A program made the position numbers and the translations under genes. The notes beneath the pieces are model-generated. The model worked only from the letters and a program-made list of their open reading frames with translations. It was not told the DNA's origin and made no database searches. DNA of 39,829 bases from Pirellulaceae bacterium (GTDB lineage Bacteria > Planctomycetota > Planctomycetia > Pirellulales > Thermoguttaceae): assembly GCA_012744395.1 (NCBI GenBank), contig JAAYCB010000095.1, forward strand, positions 1-39,829, written 5' to 3'. Shown here one piece after another: positions 1-7,967 of this stretch; position 1 is the stretch's first letter, and each line of letters starts with the position of its first letter.

Positions 1-1025
1 TCGGCCACGCGGAGCGGATGGACCTGGTCGAGGTCGACGGCGGGCACGGTTTTCCCGCCCCGATGCGCGAGGCCGCCGCCCGCTGGATGCGGCGCTGGCT
101 GCTGGGAATCGACGACGCGATCACCGAGCCGGAATTCCCCGTGGCCGCCGACGAGGCGCTCTGGTGCACGCCGCGCGGCGAGGTGATGCTGCTCGACGGC
201 GCCCGCAGTGTCTACGACCTGAACGCCGAGCTCGAAGAGAAGCTGGCCGCCGAGCGAAAGAGCTTCTGGGAAACCTCCGAAAAGGCCAAGGCGCTGGACG
301 AAGTGCGGCGGATCACCGGAATCCGCCGTCTGAGCGACTTGCCCGAGACGAGGTGGGAGAAGCGGGGCGAAGTCCGGCGAGCTGGCTACCGGATCGAAAA
401 GATCGTCTTGCACCCCGACCGGGCCATTCCAATCCCCGCGTTGCTTCTGGTTCCCGACGGGCCGGCCAGCGGCGCCGCGCTCTACCTCGACGCCGCGGGC
501 AAACAGAAGGAGGCTGCTCCGGGCGGGGCGCTCGAGCAATTGGCCCGCGGGGGCCAGATCGTTCTTGCCCCCGACCTCTGCGGCCTCGGCGAAACGGCCC
601 CGGCCGGCAAGCATTCCTACGCCTCCTTCCTCCCGCCCGAATGGCGCGAGGCGACAATTGCCTACCTCCTCGGAGAGTCGCTGCTGGCGATCCGCTGCGA
701 GGAGATTCTGCTCTGCGCCCGGTTCTTGGCGGGCTACGGAGAGCCGGCGGCGCCGCGGCCGATCCAGTTGACGAGCATTGGCCGCGTCGGGCCTCCGACG
801 CTCCACGCCGCCGCGCTCGAAGCGGACCTGTTCGCCACGGTCACCCTGAGAAACAGCCTGGTTTCCTGGTCGAACGTGGTCCATACGCCGCTGACGAAGA
901 ACCAGAACGTCAACCTCGTGCACGGCGCGTTGCGAAAATACGACCTGCCCGACCTCGTGAAAACCCTGCCGGAGGAGAAGATCACTCTGATCGAACCGCT
1001 CGATGCGGCGGAGAAGCAACTCTGA
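1..1025 (+). CDS. Tandem alpha/beta-hydrolase (acetyl-xylan-esterase-like), C-terminal part
   Basis: The reading frame is open from base 3, so the gene starts outside the window. The first residues (GHAERMDLVEVDGGHGF) look like the end of one alpha/beta-hydrolase domain, with the catalytic histidine in GGHGF. A linker of roughly 90 residues follows, then a second hydrolase-like domain with a YLDAAGK strand and the oxyanion-side sequence APDLCGLGET. In this second domain the nucleophile-elbow region reads LTSIGRVGPPTLHAA, without a clear G-x-S-x-G, so it may be catalytically degenerate. Two-domain hydrolases of about 700 residues, annotated as acetyl xylan esterases or dienelactone-hydrolase-like proteins, are common in planctomycetes and usually exported. 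Substrate is unknown. The family call is fairly secure; the esterase function is inferred from the first, truncated domain. Confidence 0.6.
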   Translation, partial: GHAERMDLVEVDGGHGFPAPMREAAARWMRRWLLGIDDAITEPEFPVAADEALWCTPRGEVMLLDGARSVYDLNAELEEKLAAERKSFWETSEKAKALDEVRRITGIRRLSDLPETRWEKRGEVRRAGYRIEKIVLHPDRAIPIPALLLVPDGPASGAALYLDAAGKQKEAAPGGALEQLARGGQIVLAPDLCGLGETAPAGKHSYASFLPPEWREATIAYLLGESLLAIRCEEILLCARFLAGYGEPAAPRPIQLTSIGRVGPPTLHAAALEADLFATVTLRNSLVSWSNVVHTPLTKNQNVNLVHGALRKYDLPDLVKTLPEEKITLIEPLDAAEKQL

Positions 1026-1175
1026 AACGGGCTGCGCGGCACTCCAACCCAGGGGGGGTTGCGCTAGCTGCATCCTCTCGGATAGAATCGGCGAAGACAC
1101 AGGTGGCCCAGCGCGCTTGTGCGCCCGCGAAGTGTGTTGACGCCGGATGGTGACGTCTGTTCCGGAGACGGATTT

Positions 1176-3011
1176 GTGGAACTACATCCAAACAGGATCT
1201 ATCAGGGCGACTGCGTCCAGCGGATGGAGCAGCTTGGGGAAGGGAAGATCGACCTGGCATTTGCCGACCCTCCGTTCAACATCGGTTACGATTACGACGT
1301 CTACGAGGACCGTGTCGAGCACCGGGAATACATCGAGTGGTCGTCGGCGTGGATCGGCTGCGTTTACCGCGTTCTCAAGCCGCAGGGCGCTTTCTGGCTG
1401 GCGATCGGCGATGAATATGCCGCCGAGTTGAAGCTGGCCAGCCAGAAGATCGGCTTTCACTGCCGGAGCTGGGTGGTCTGGTACTACACATTCGGCGTCA
1501 ACTGCGCCAGGAAGTTCACCCGTTCCCACGCCCACCTGTTTCATTTCGTCAAAGACCCGGTCAACTTCACCTTCCGCGACGAAGACCTGGACAACCGCGT
1601 GCCGTCCGCCCGCGAACTCGTTTACAATGACAAGCGGGCGAACCCCCGCGGCCGCCTGCCCGACGACACCTGGATTATTCGCCCCGCCGATGCCGTGGGT
1701 GAAATCATCGGCGACGACGCGACGTGGTCGCCGGCCCTCCTCGACCCTCCGAGCGACAAGGATCGGACGTACACGCTCCGGCCGCAGGACCTGGCCGATT
1801 GCTTCAGCGTGTCGGAGAATACCTGGTATTTTCCCCGCGTGGCCGGCACCTTCAAGGAGCGGGCCGGATTCCACGGTTGCCAAATGCCCGAGCAGCTTCT
1901 CGGGCGGATCATCCGCACGTGCTCCCATCCGGGCGACCTTGTCCTCGATCCATTCTCGGGCAGCGCCACGACCTTGGCCGTGGCCAAGAAGCTCGGCCGC
2001 CGCTACCTCGGGTTCGAACTGTCGCGGGAGTACGTCAAGTGCGGGCGGGCGCGGCTTGCTTCGATCCGCGTTGGCGATCGTCTCGACGGTTCCCCCGAGC
2101 CGCTCAAAAGCGCGCCAACAACCGGCAGCAAAGGCCGCAAACAGACCGCCGCCGGGGCCGGTCGGCGGAACTCTCCGCCCCCTCTCTTCGCCCAGAACGA
2201 GCAGGCCAGGGAACAGCGATACGACGAAATCCAACTCGAACTGACGCTCCGCGGCGTGGTGGAAGCCTTCCAGAAGACGCACGAGGGGTTTTCCGCCGAC
2301 CGTGTCGTCGCCGATCCGGTTCTGAATCAGCAGTTCGTGTCGACCTGCCAGCAGCTCGGGCTTGCGGGCGATCCGCGGACGTGGAACACACTCCTCTTCC
2401 GGCTGAGAAAGGCGGGCAAGCTCGCCGATATCGACACCGCCCGCTGGACGACCGTCGCCTGGGAAGACTGCGACGACTACCTGTTCGCCAGCGAGATCGC
2501 GCTTCAGCAGATGCTCGACGAACAGTTGGCCCGGAGCCTCGATGAAATCCTCTGCGATCCGGCGCTGGCGGGCAAGTTCGACGCCGCGGCGGCGGCCCTG
2601 GCCCCCGGATACGCGCCGCTCGACTATCGCTGGGCGGCGCTGCGGCTGAGGAAGGTCGCCAAGCAAGCGCGGAGCCGGGCGGCCGTGCTCATCCCCCCAA
2701 GACTCGGGCGGATGATGCCGCTTGAAGAGTTCCAGCCGAAGACACAGCCGGACTGTTCCGGTCTGTATCTGCTCAGCGAAAACCGGTCACGGAAACTCTA
2801 CGCCGGCGAGACGATGAGTCTGCGCCGCCGGCTCACGCTCCAGTTCGGCAGAAAGCAGCGGGCCGCCTGGTCGCGCATTTCCGAGACCCTGCTGATCCAG
2901 GTCCTGCCGATGGACTCATCGGCGGCCGGCAAGCTCGCATGGCAGAGTTGCCTGGTGCGGAAGTTCAAGGAGCGCCCGCGGCTGAACTATTTCGAGCTTC
3001 GCTCGGCCTGA
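1176..3011 (+). CDS. Beta-class DNA methyltransferase fused to a GIY-YIG-like C-terminal domain
   Basis: Predicted site-specific amino-methyltransferase (N6-adenine or N4-cytosine) using S-adenosylmethionine. The catalytic motif DPPF is at residues 31-34 and the SAM-binding motif DPFSGSAT near residue 258. That order, catalytic before SAM-binding, is the beta class that includes CcrM and HinfI methylases. A basic linker and a helical, winged-helix-like segment (about 340-500) follow. The C-terminus resembles a GIY-YIG domain: GLY at 529-531, YAG at 542-544, an arginine-rich helix (SLRRRL), and a final helix in which the residue aligned with the catalytic glutamate is Gln590. The frame is open from 1119, but the GTG at 1176 is preceded by GGAG at 1164-1167 with ideal spacing and gives a typical methylase N-terminus, so it was preferred. 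No separate restriction endonuclease gene is adjacent; it may be an orphan methylase. Confidence 0.85.
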   Translation: MELHPNRIYQGDCVQRMEQLGEGKIDLAFADPPFNIGYDYDVYEDRVEHREYIEWSSAWIGCVYRVLKPQGAFWLAIGDEYAAELKLASQKIGFHCRSWVVWYYTFGVNCARKFTRSHAHLFHFVKDPVNFTFRDEDLDNRVPSARELVYNDKRANPRGRLPDDTWIIRPADAVGEIIGDDATWSPALLDPPSDKDRTYTLRPQDLADCFSVSENTWYFPRVAGTFKERAGFHGCQMPEQLLGRIIRTCSHPGDLVLDPFSGSATTLAVAKKLGRRYLGFELSREYVKCGRARLASIRVGDRLDGSPEPLKSAPTTGSKGRKQTAAGAGRRNSPPPLFAQNEQAREQRYDEIQLELTLRGVVEAFQKTHEGFSADRVVADPVLNQQFVSTCQQLGLAGDPRTWNTLLFRLRKAGKLADIDTARWTTVAWEDCDDYLFASEIALQQMLDEQLARSLDEILCDPALAGKFDAAAAALAPGYAPLDYRWAALRLRKVAKQARSRAAVLIPPRLGRMMPLEEFQPKTQPDCSGLYLLSENRSRKLYAGETMSLRRRLTLQFGRKQRAAWSRISETLLIQVLPMDSSAAGKLAWQSCLVRKFKERPRLNYFELRSA

Positions 3012-3155
3012 AACGGAGCCCGGCCAACGCGGGCAATTGCCCCCAGACTGCGGAATCACCGAACCGCAGAGCATGCGGAACCAGACGTTCATGCCGCGAA
3101 GCGGCGCCGGAAATGGTCAAGACGATGCCACGCTGCCAGGTGGCGGGAGGGTTTC

Positions 3156-5309
3156 ATGAATTATCCATCCGCGGTTATCTTACTTGTGGCGGCCATGCTG
3201 GGCGGCACGGCCAGCGCCGGCACTCCCCTGGCCTATCCGGAGACTCGCAAAGTGGACCAGCGCGACAACTACCACGGTACGCCGGTCGCCGACCCATACC
3301 GCTGGCTGGAGGACGACGTTCGCGAGTCGCAGGATGTCGCCGCCTGGGTGGCGGCGCAGAACAAGGTGACGTTCGCCTTCCTGGAAAGAATCCCCGAACG
3401 CGAACGCATCCGCAAACGGCTGGCGACCTTGTGGGACTTCGAGAAATTCAGTTCGCCCTTCAAGGAGGGGGGGAGATATTACTACTACCACAATTCAGGG
3501 TTGCAGAATCAATACGTGCTCTGCACGATGAATTCGCTTGACGCCGAGCCGCAAGTCCTCATCGACCCGAACACCTGGTCGAAGGACGGCACGGTGGCCC
3601 TCGACGGCACGTCGTTCAGCGACGACGGCAAATACGTCGCCTACGGCATCCAGGACGGCGGCAGCGACTGGCGGACCTGGCGGGTGATGGAGATCGAGAC
3701 CGGCCGCGTGCTCGACGAAGAACTGAAGTGGCTCAAGTTCTCCGGCACCACGTGGACGAAGGATGGGAAGGGCTTCTTCTACAGCCGCTACGACGCGCCG
3801 GCCGAAGGCGGCGAGTTCCAGAACCTGAACCTGAACCAGAAAGTCTATTATCACCGCCTTGGCACGTCGCAGGCCGACGACGTGCTCGTCTACCGCCGGC
3901 CGGACAACCCAGACTGGGGCTTCGATGCCGAGGTGACCGAGGATGGGCGTTACCTGGTGATCACGATCTGGAAGGGAACCGACGACAAGTTCCGCATCGT
4001 CTACAGGGACCTCGCCGAGCCTTACGGGATGCCGGTCGACCTGATTGAAACATTCGACAACGAGTACACGCTGGTGGGCAACGACGGGCCGGTCTTCTTC
4101 TTCAAGACCGATCTCAGCGCGCCCAAGCGGCGGCTGATCGCCATCGACACCCGCGCTCCGCAGCGGGAACATTGGAGAGAGCTGGTCCCGCAGTCCGACG
4201 ACGTGCTCACCTCGGCCAGCTTCGTGGGCAACCTGTTCATCGTGCAGTATCTGAAGGACGCCCGCAGCCAGGTCAAGCTGTTCTCGCCCGGCGGCCAACT
4301 GGTCGGCGAGATCGAACTGCCCGGGATCGGCACGGCGAGCGGCTTTGGCGGGAAGCGGACGGACACCGAGACCTTCTATTCGTTTTCCAGCTTTGCGGTT
4401 CCGCCGAGCATCTACCGCTACGACTTGATCGCTCGCAAGAACACGCTCATCCGCCGCTCGCAGGTCGACTTCGATCCGGACGAGTACGCAACCGAGCAGG
4501 TCTTTTACGAGAGCAAGGACGGCACGCGGGTGCCGATGTTCATCACGCACAAGAAAGGCGTCGCGCGGAACGGGGACAACCCGACGCTGCTCTACGGCTA
4601 CGGCGGATTCAACATTCCAATGACGCCCCAGTTCTCGATCAGCCGCCTGGCCTGGATGGAACTGGGGGGCGCTTATGCGCAAGCCTGCCTCCGCGGCGGA
4701 GGCGAATACGGCGAGGCCTGGCACGAGGCGGGCACCCGGCTGAACAAGCAGAACGTCTTCGATGACTTCATCGCCGCCGCCGAGTGGCTGATCGACCAGC
4801 GCTACACGAGGCGCGAGAAGCTGGCGATCCTGGGCGGGAGCAACGGCGGGCTGCTGGTCGGCGCCTCGATGACCCAGCGGCCCGACCAGTTCGCCGCCTG
4901 CCTGCCCGCCGTCGGCGTGATGGACATGCTGCGGTTCCACAAGTTCACCGCAGGCAGGTTCTGGGTCGACGACTATGGCTCGGCGGACGATCCCGAGGAG
5001 TTCAAGGCCCTCTACGCTTATTCGCCGTACCACAACATCAAGGATGGCGTGGCGTATCCGGCGACGCTGGTGACGACGGCCGACACGGACGACCGCGTCG
5101 TGCCGGGACACAGCTTCAAGTTCGCCGCCCGGCTCCAAGCCGCCCAGTCGGGCGAGGCGCCGCTGCTCGTGCGGATCGAGACCCGCGCCGGCCACGGTTC
5201 GGGCAAGCCGACCGCGATGGCCATCGAGGAAATCGCCGACCAATGGGCGTTTCTGGTCAAGGTCCTGGAGATTCCGCTCAACGGAACGCCTGGTGCAGAC
5301 TCGCGGTGA
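3156..5309 (+). CDS. Secreted prolyl oligopeptidase (peptidase S9A)
   Basis: Serine peptidase of the prolyl oligopeptidase family, which cleaves short peptides after proline. The N-terminus has a Sec-type signal peptide (hydrophobic stretch about residues 5-20, likely cleaved after ASA), pointing to the periplasm. The mature start YPETRKVDQRDNYHGTPVADPYRWLEDD is diagnostic of the family. A beta-propeller occupies roughly residues 90-440 and the alpha/beta-hydrolase domain the rest. The triad is visible: Ser562 in GGSNGG, Asp in DTDDRVVP (643-649) and His680 in GHGSGK. The length of 717 is normal for the family. ATG 3156 is preceded by a GGGAGGG Shine-Dalgarno sequence. It is convergent with the sirtuin gene, with a strong hairpin between them. 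Confidence 0.93.
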   Translation: MNYPSAVILLVAAMLGGTASAGTPLAYPETRKVDQRDNYHGTPVADPYRWLEDDVRESQDVAAWVAAQNKVTFAFLERIPERERIRKRLATLWDFEKFSSPFKEGGRYYYYHNSGLQNQYVLCTMNSLDAEPQVLIDPNTWSKDGTVALDGTSFSDDGKYVAYGIQDGGSDWRTWRVMEIETGRVLDEELKWLKFSGTTWTKDGKGFFYSRYDAPAEGGEFQNLNLNQKVYYHRLGTSQADDVLVYRRPDNPDWGFDAEVTEDGRYLVITIWKGTDDKFRIVYRDLAEPYGMPVDLIETFDNEYTLVGNDGPVFFFKTDLSAPKRRLIAIDTRAPQREHWRELVPQSDDVLTSASFVGNLFIVQYLKDARSQVKLFSPGGQLVGEIELPGIGTASGFGGKRTDTETFYSFSSFAVPPSIYRYDLIARKNTLIRRSQVDFDPDEYATEQVFYESKDGTRVPMFITHKKGVARNGDNPTLLYGYGGFNIPMTPQFSISRLAWMELGGAYAQACLRGGGEYGEAWHEAGTRLNKQNVFDDFIAAAEWLIDQRYTRREKLAILGGSNGGLLVGASMTQRPDQFAACLPAVGVMDMLRFHKFTAGRFWVDDYGSADDPEEFKALYAYSPYHNIKDGVAYPATLVTTADTDDRVVPGHSFKFAARLQAAQSGEAPLLVRIETRAGHGSGKPTAMAIEEIADQWAFLVKVLEIPLNGTPGADSR

Positions 5310-5310
5310 A

Positions 5311-5348
5311 GCCGGCTGGAAGCCGGCAACGCACGAAGCGTTGCCGGC
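5311..5348. terminator. Hairpin between convergent genes
   Basis: GCCGGCAACGC (5322-5332) and GCGTTGCCGGC (5338-5348) form a perfect 11-bp stem with a 5-nt loop. An overlapping GCCGGC pair (5311-5316 and 5322-5327) can form an alternative small stem. It lies just after the prolyl oligopeptidase stop and before the sirtuin stop. There is no U-tract on either strand, so it may be a 3'-end stabiliser, a non-canonical bidirectional terminator or a dispersed repeat. Confidence 0.5.
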
Positions 5349-5358
5349 GACGCCGGAG

Positions 5359-6105
5359 TCACTCGCCCAGCAGCTCGTCCGCAAGCTTCTTCATCATCGC
5401 CGTCGCGGGGCCTTCCAGCAGCGTGTAGTCGCCGGTCGGCTGCGTCCTCAGGTCGATGATGTATTTGTTCCTGACCGGAGCGAAAATTGGGATCAGGTGC
5501 GAGGCGGGGGTGACCTGGGCCGATGTGCCGACGCAGATGAACACACCGTCGTTCTGGCACAATTCTTCAACCAGCGCCGACAGCCCGTCGAAGTCGAAAC
5601 TCACCGCTTCCCCAAACCAGACTACGTCGGGCCGCAACTGTCCGCCGCATTTCGGGCACAGTTCGCCGAGCTTGGCCGGCGCGTCCTGATCGGTCTTGAA
5701 GTCGCACGAAAACCTGCCATCCGCAAAGATCTCCCTGTGAAACTCGCACTTCCGCCTTGTCAGCAGCCCGTGCAGGTGCACAACACTCCTGCATCCGCTG
5801 CGCTCCAACAGGTCGTCGATGTTCTGCGTGATGTTCAGGACGTTGAACTTCGCCTGGAGGCGGGCGATGCTTCGATGGGCCTCGTTGGGCTGTGCCGCGC
5901 CGACCGCGTGGAACCGCGAAGCGTAAAAATCCAAGACAAGAGCCGGGTCCCGCTCCCAGCCGTAGGGACTGGCGACGTCCTCGATCCTGTGGTTTTCCCA
6001 GAGGCCGTCGGAGTCGCGGAACGTGGGGATGCCGCTCTCGGCGGACAGCCCCGCGCCGCTGAACACGACAATCGTTCTCTTCTCCGTCTGGCTTGGTAGA
6101 GGCAA
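5359..6105 (-). CDS. Sir2-family NAD-dependent protein deacylase
   Basis: Sirtuin that removes acyl groups from lysine using NAD+. Seen: the NAD-binding GAGLSAESGIPTFRD near the N-terminus, TQNIDDL, the catalytic histidine in HLHG, and the SAQVTPAS region of the Rossmann fold. The segment DFYASRF carries the Y-x-x-R pair that in SIRT5 and E. coli CobB binds acidic acyl groups, suggesting desuccinylase or demalonylase activity as well as deacetylase. Of the zinc site, the CPKC pair is clear; the first pair is not a plain CxxC (isolated Cys in KCEF and FSCDF), so zinc binding may be atypical. The frame starts with TTG, preceded by GAGGTG at suitable spacing. Length 248 is typical. It is divergent from the small thioredoxin-like gene. 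Confidence 0.9.
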   Translation of the reverse strand: MPLPSQTEKRTIVVFSGAGLSAESGIPTFRDSDGLWENHRIEDVASPYGWERDPALVLDFYASRFHAVGAAQPNEAHRSIARLQAKFNVLNITQNIDDLLERSGCRSVVHLHGLLTRRKCEFHREIFADGRFSCDFKTDQDAPAKLGELCPKCGGQLRPDVVWFGEAVSFDFDGLSALVEELCQNDGVFICVGTSAQVTPASHLIPIFAPVRNKYIIDLRTQPTGDYTLLEGPATAMMKKLADELLGE

Positions 6106-6292
6106 GTCGACACCTCATGCACCCGACAACTGATCGGAACCCGTGATTCAAACCACCCGCCATCTTACCAAGACGGGACGGCCTGTCCAACGGCTGCCTG
6201 GGTGCCCGTCTCCAAGAGCGGTTGACCCTGCCGCGCGGGCTGCAACACTTCCACGCGAGGCCTGCCCGATATTTTCACGAGGCCCAGCCGCA

Positions 6293-6577
6293 ATGATCGT
6301 CTTTTTCCGTGCCGACGACTGCCGAGAATGCGACGCGATCGAGGAGGCTCTTGTAGAGTTGGTGCTGGCTCACAGGGTCGTTCGGTTTGCCGGCGATCAG
6401 CCGTATGAAGGCCTTCCCGAAGGGCTGTCGCCACCCGTCCTGGCGGACGGCGGCGAATGGTTCGCGGGCGGCCGGGCGATACGCCGGCGTCTGGACGAGC
6501 TCGGCGAATTCAAGGCGGAATGGGATAAGTTTCAATCCGACGCGTGCTATTGCGACGACCAGGGAAATGTGATTTGA
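6293..6577 (+). CDS. Small thioredoxin/glutaredoxin-fold protein with a CxxC motif
   Basis: A 94-residue protein starting MIVFFRADDCRECDAIEEAL, where a beta strand is followed by a CREC redox-type motif at the start of a helix, as in thioredoxin and glutaredoxin folds. SPPVLADGGEWFAGG carries the proline-before-strand feature seen opposite the active site in this fold. The C-terminus is charged and ends with an unusual CYCDDQGNVI. The frame is open upstream to 6143, but that stretch is low-quality arginine/proline sequence, and ATG 6293 has GAGG 10 nt upstream, so the short form was chosen. The partner is unknown; a thiol-disulphide or metal-delivery role is inference. Confidence 0.65.
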   Translation: MIVFFRADDCRECDAIEEALVELVLAHRVVRFAGDQPYEGLPEGLSPPVLADGGEWFAGGRAIRRRLDELGEFKAEWDKFQSDACYCDDQGNVI

Positions 6578-6661
6578 GCGCACAGGCCCACGGCTCGGGC
6601 GGCGTTGTTCGCGGCAACCAGACTTTCTGCCGGGGTGTTTCGCCGCCCGCTCCCTGGAGAG

Positions 6662-7081
6662 TCAGCGCGATGCGGCCGTGCCTGTGTTTCTCCGGCCGAC
6701 GGCGGGCTTCCGCCGCCCCTGGCGCTGGAGGTATTCTCGCAACGCGGTGGCGTTGTTGTGTTCGCGGTCGTTGGCCGCGAACAGCAGCGTCACCGTGCGG
6801 CTGCCGCACAACTCGGCCAACTCCCGCCAGGCATCGGGCTGCGCATCGAGTTCGGCGAAATAGCGCCTGCGGAATTCCTCCCAACGGTTGGGGTCGTGCT
6901 GGAACCAGCGGCGCAAATCCGTGCTCGGCGCGAGGCGCTTCAGCCACCGGTCGATCTTGAGGTCCTCTTTCTTCAGACCCCGCGGCCACATCCGGTCAAC
7001 AAGAATGCGGCAGCCGCCGCGGCCTCTCTCCGGATCATACACGCGAGCGACGAGGATTCTTGCCGCGGCTTTTCTGGTCAT
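6662..7081 (-). CDS. DUF488 family protein (YeaO-like)
   Basis: The N-terminal part contains the DUF488 hallmark RILVDRMWPRG (residues 25-35), followed by WLKRLAPSTDLRRWFQHDPNRWEEFRRRYFAEL and the core strand VTLLFAANDREHNNA. These all match the small YeaO-type proteins of unknown biochemical role. At 139 residues it is about 20 longer than usual, because of a basic tail after the last helix (GRRKPAVGRRNTG). ATG 7081 has AGGAG 11 nt upstream on the minus strand; the open frame further upstream is arginine-rich and unconvincing. It lies 115 bp downstream of the carbonic anhydrase-like gene on the same strand and may be cotranscribed with it. Confidence 0.8.
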   Translation of the reverse strand: MTRKAAARILVARVYDPERGRGGCRILVDRMWPRGLKKEDLKIDRWLKRLAPSTDLRRWFQHDPNRWEEFRRRYFAELDAQPDAWRELAELCGSRTVTLLFAANDREHNNATALREYLQRQGRRKPAVGRRNTGTAASR

Positions 7082-7196
7082 GGCGACTGACTCCTCTGGC
7101 GCGGTCTCCGCCCGCGCGCCGCCGGCGCGACGAAGGGCAATTCGCGCCTTGCCACGTGCCCGCCGCCGCCTGCTGCGGACGCATGCTTTCTTCCAT

Positions 7197-7790
7197 CTAT
7201 CCCTTGACGCCCATGGCTTTTGCGCTGTTGACCCGTTCGCTGAGGCGAAAGTGCGGGCGACGGAGCGCCATCCGCTCGACTTCCCAGACATAGCCGTGGA
7301 TCGAGACATCGTCCGGAATCAGGGGGCACTCCCGCAACAGCTGCACCTGCCTGGCGCACGTTTCATCCACATCGTCGAACATGCGGATCCACTTGGAGAA
7401 CGCATCCGGCGGAAGCGTCAATTCGCGCACCGCCGGGTCGAGGGCAACCTGCTCCGGATCGATCCCCTTCTCGCGCAGCGCGGCGGTGAGGAATTCCCCG
7501 CTCGCGGTCATCATGCCGCACTCGGTGTGGTTGATCACGATGATCTCCTTGGTGCCGAAAAACTGCGTCGTGAGCATCGCCGACCGGATGGCGTCGTCGG
7601 TCACCAGGCCGCCCGCATTGCGAAACACGTGGGCGTCGCCATCCCGGATGCCCAGCGCCTGGTTGACCGGGATCCGTTCGTCCATACAGGCCAGCACGAA
7701 GAGGCGGCGATTGTTGGGGATGCCTCGTTGGCGGCGCAGCGCCCAAGCCTCGCGTTCGGCCAGTTCCAGCTCAATCTGTTGATGCAGCAT
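7197..7790 (-). CDS. Beta-class carbonic anhydrase-like protein
   Basis: Predicted zinc enzyme interconverting CO2 and bicarbonate. The beta-class ligands are in place: Cys35 with the Asp37/Arg39 dyad in ACMDERI, and His88 and Cys91 in HTECGM. The sequence GDAHVFRNAGGLVTDDAIRS matches the short Rv1284-type subclass. At 197 residues it is somewhat longer than that subclass, with an extra helical N-terminus. ATG 7790 was chosen because upstream sequence in the open frame (to TTG 7889) is low complexity; no good Shine-Dalgarno is visible for either. A promoter with a consensus -35 lies upstream, overlapped by a palindrome next to the divergent Rrf2 gene, which suggests control by that regulator. 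Confidence 0.85.
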   Translation of the reverse strand: MLHQQIELELAEREAWALRRQRGIPNNRRLFVLACMDERIPVNQALGIRDGDAHVFRNAGGLVTDDAIRSAMLTTQFFGTKEIIVINHTECGMMTASGEFLTAALREKGIDPEQVALDPAVRELTLPPDAFSKWIRMFDDVDETCARQVQLLRECPLIPDDVSIHGYVWEVERMALRRPHFRLSERVNSAKAMGVKG

Positions 7791-7882
7791 TTCCGGGACC
7801 CCGTTCTTCAAGGAAAGATGGAGCGGCTGCGTGCCGCGGATGCATCCGCCGCGGCCTCCCGGGCCGCGCGGCGTCCGCCCGC

Positions 7883-7912
7883 TCGACAAACATGTACCTA
7901 CAGGTGTACAAT
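7883..7912 (+). promoter_or_regulatory. Sigma-70-type promoter for the Rrf2 gene
   Basis: TCGACA (7883-7888) and TACAAT (7907-7912) are separated by 18 bp; each matches 5 of 6 consensus bases. The palindrome lies between and over them, as expected for an autorepressed gene. Confidence 0.4.
7893..7910. promoter_or_regulatory. Palindromic operator candidate between carbonic anhydrase and Rrf2 genes
   Basis: TGTAC-N8-GTACA is a dyad with 5-bp arms (7893-7897 and 7906-7910), containing a second nested dyad ACCT-N2-AGGT (7896-7905 region). It sits over the predicted start site of the carbonic anhydrase promoter and inside the spacer and -10 of the Rrf2 promoter. Its position and symmetry fit an Rrf2-family operator giving autoregulation and control of the divergent gene. 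Binding is inferred. Confidence 0.5.
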
Positions 7913-7913
7913 A

Positions 7914-7941
7914 ATCGTAGCGCAGACGACCTGGATGTCAA
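7914..7941 (-). promoter_or_regulatory. Sigma-70-type promoter for the carbonic anhydrase-like gene
   Basis: On the minus strand TTGACA (7941-7936) is followed after 16 bp by TACGAT (7919-7914). The -35 is perfect and the -10 matches 4 of 6. The predicted transcription start near 7907 falls within the palindrome at 7893-7910. Confidence 0.45.
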
Positions 7942-7967
7942 GTTGTAGAATCTCCGGGAGGCCGACG

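Noticed and set aside
1176-5309. Restriction-modification locus built around the methyltransferase
   Set aside because: The neighbours are a hydrolase and a prolyl oligopeptidase; no endonuclease or specificity gene is present, and the fused GIY-YIG domain lacks its key glutamate.
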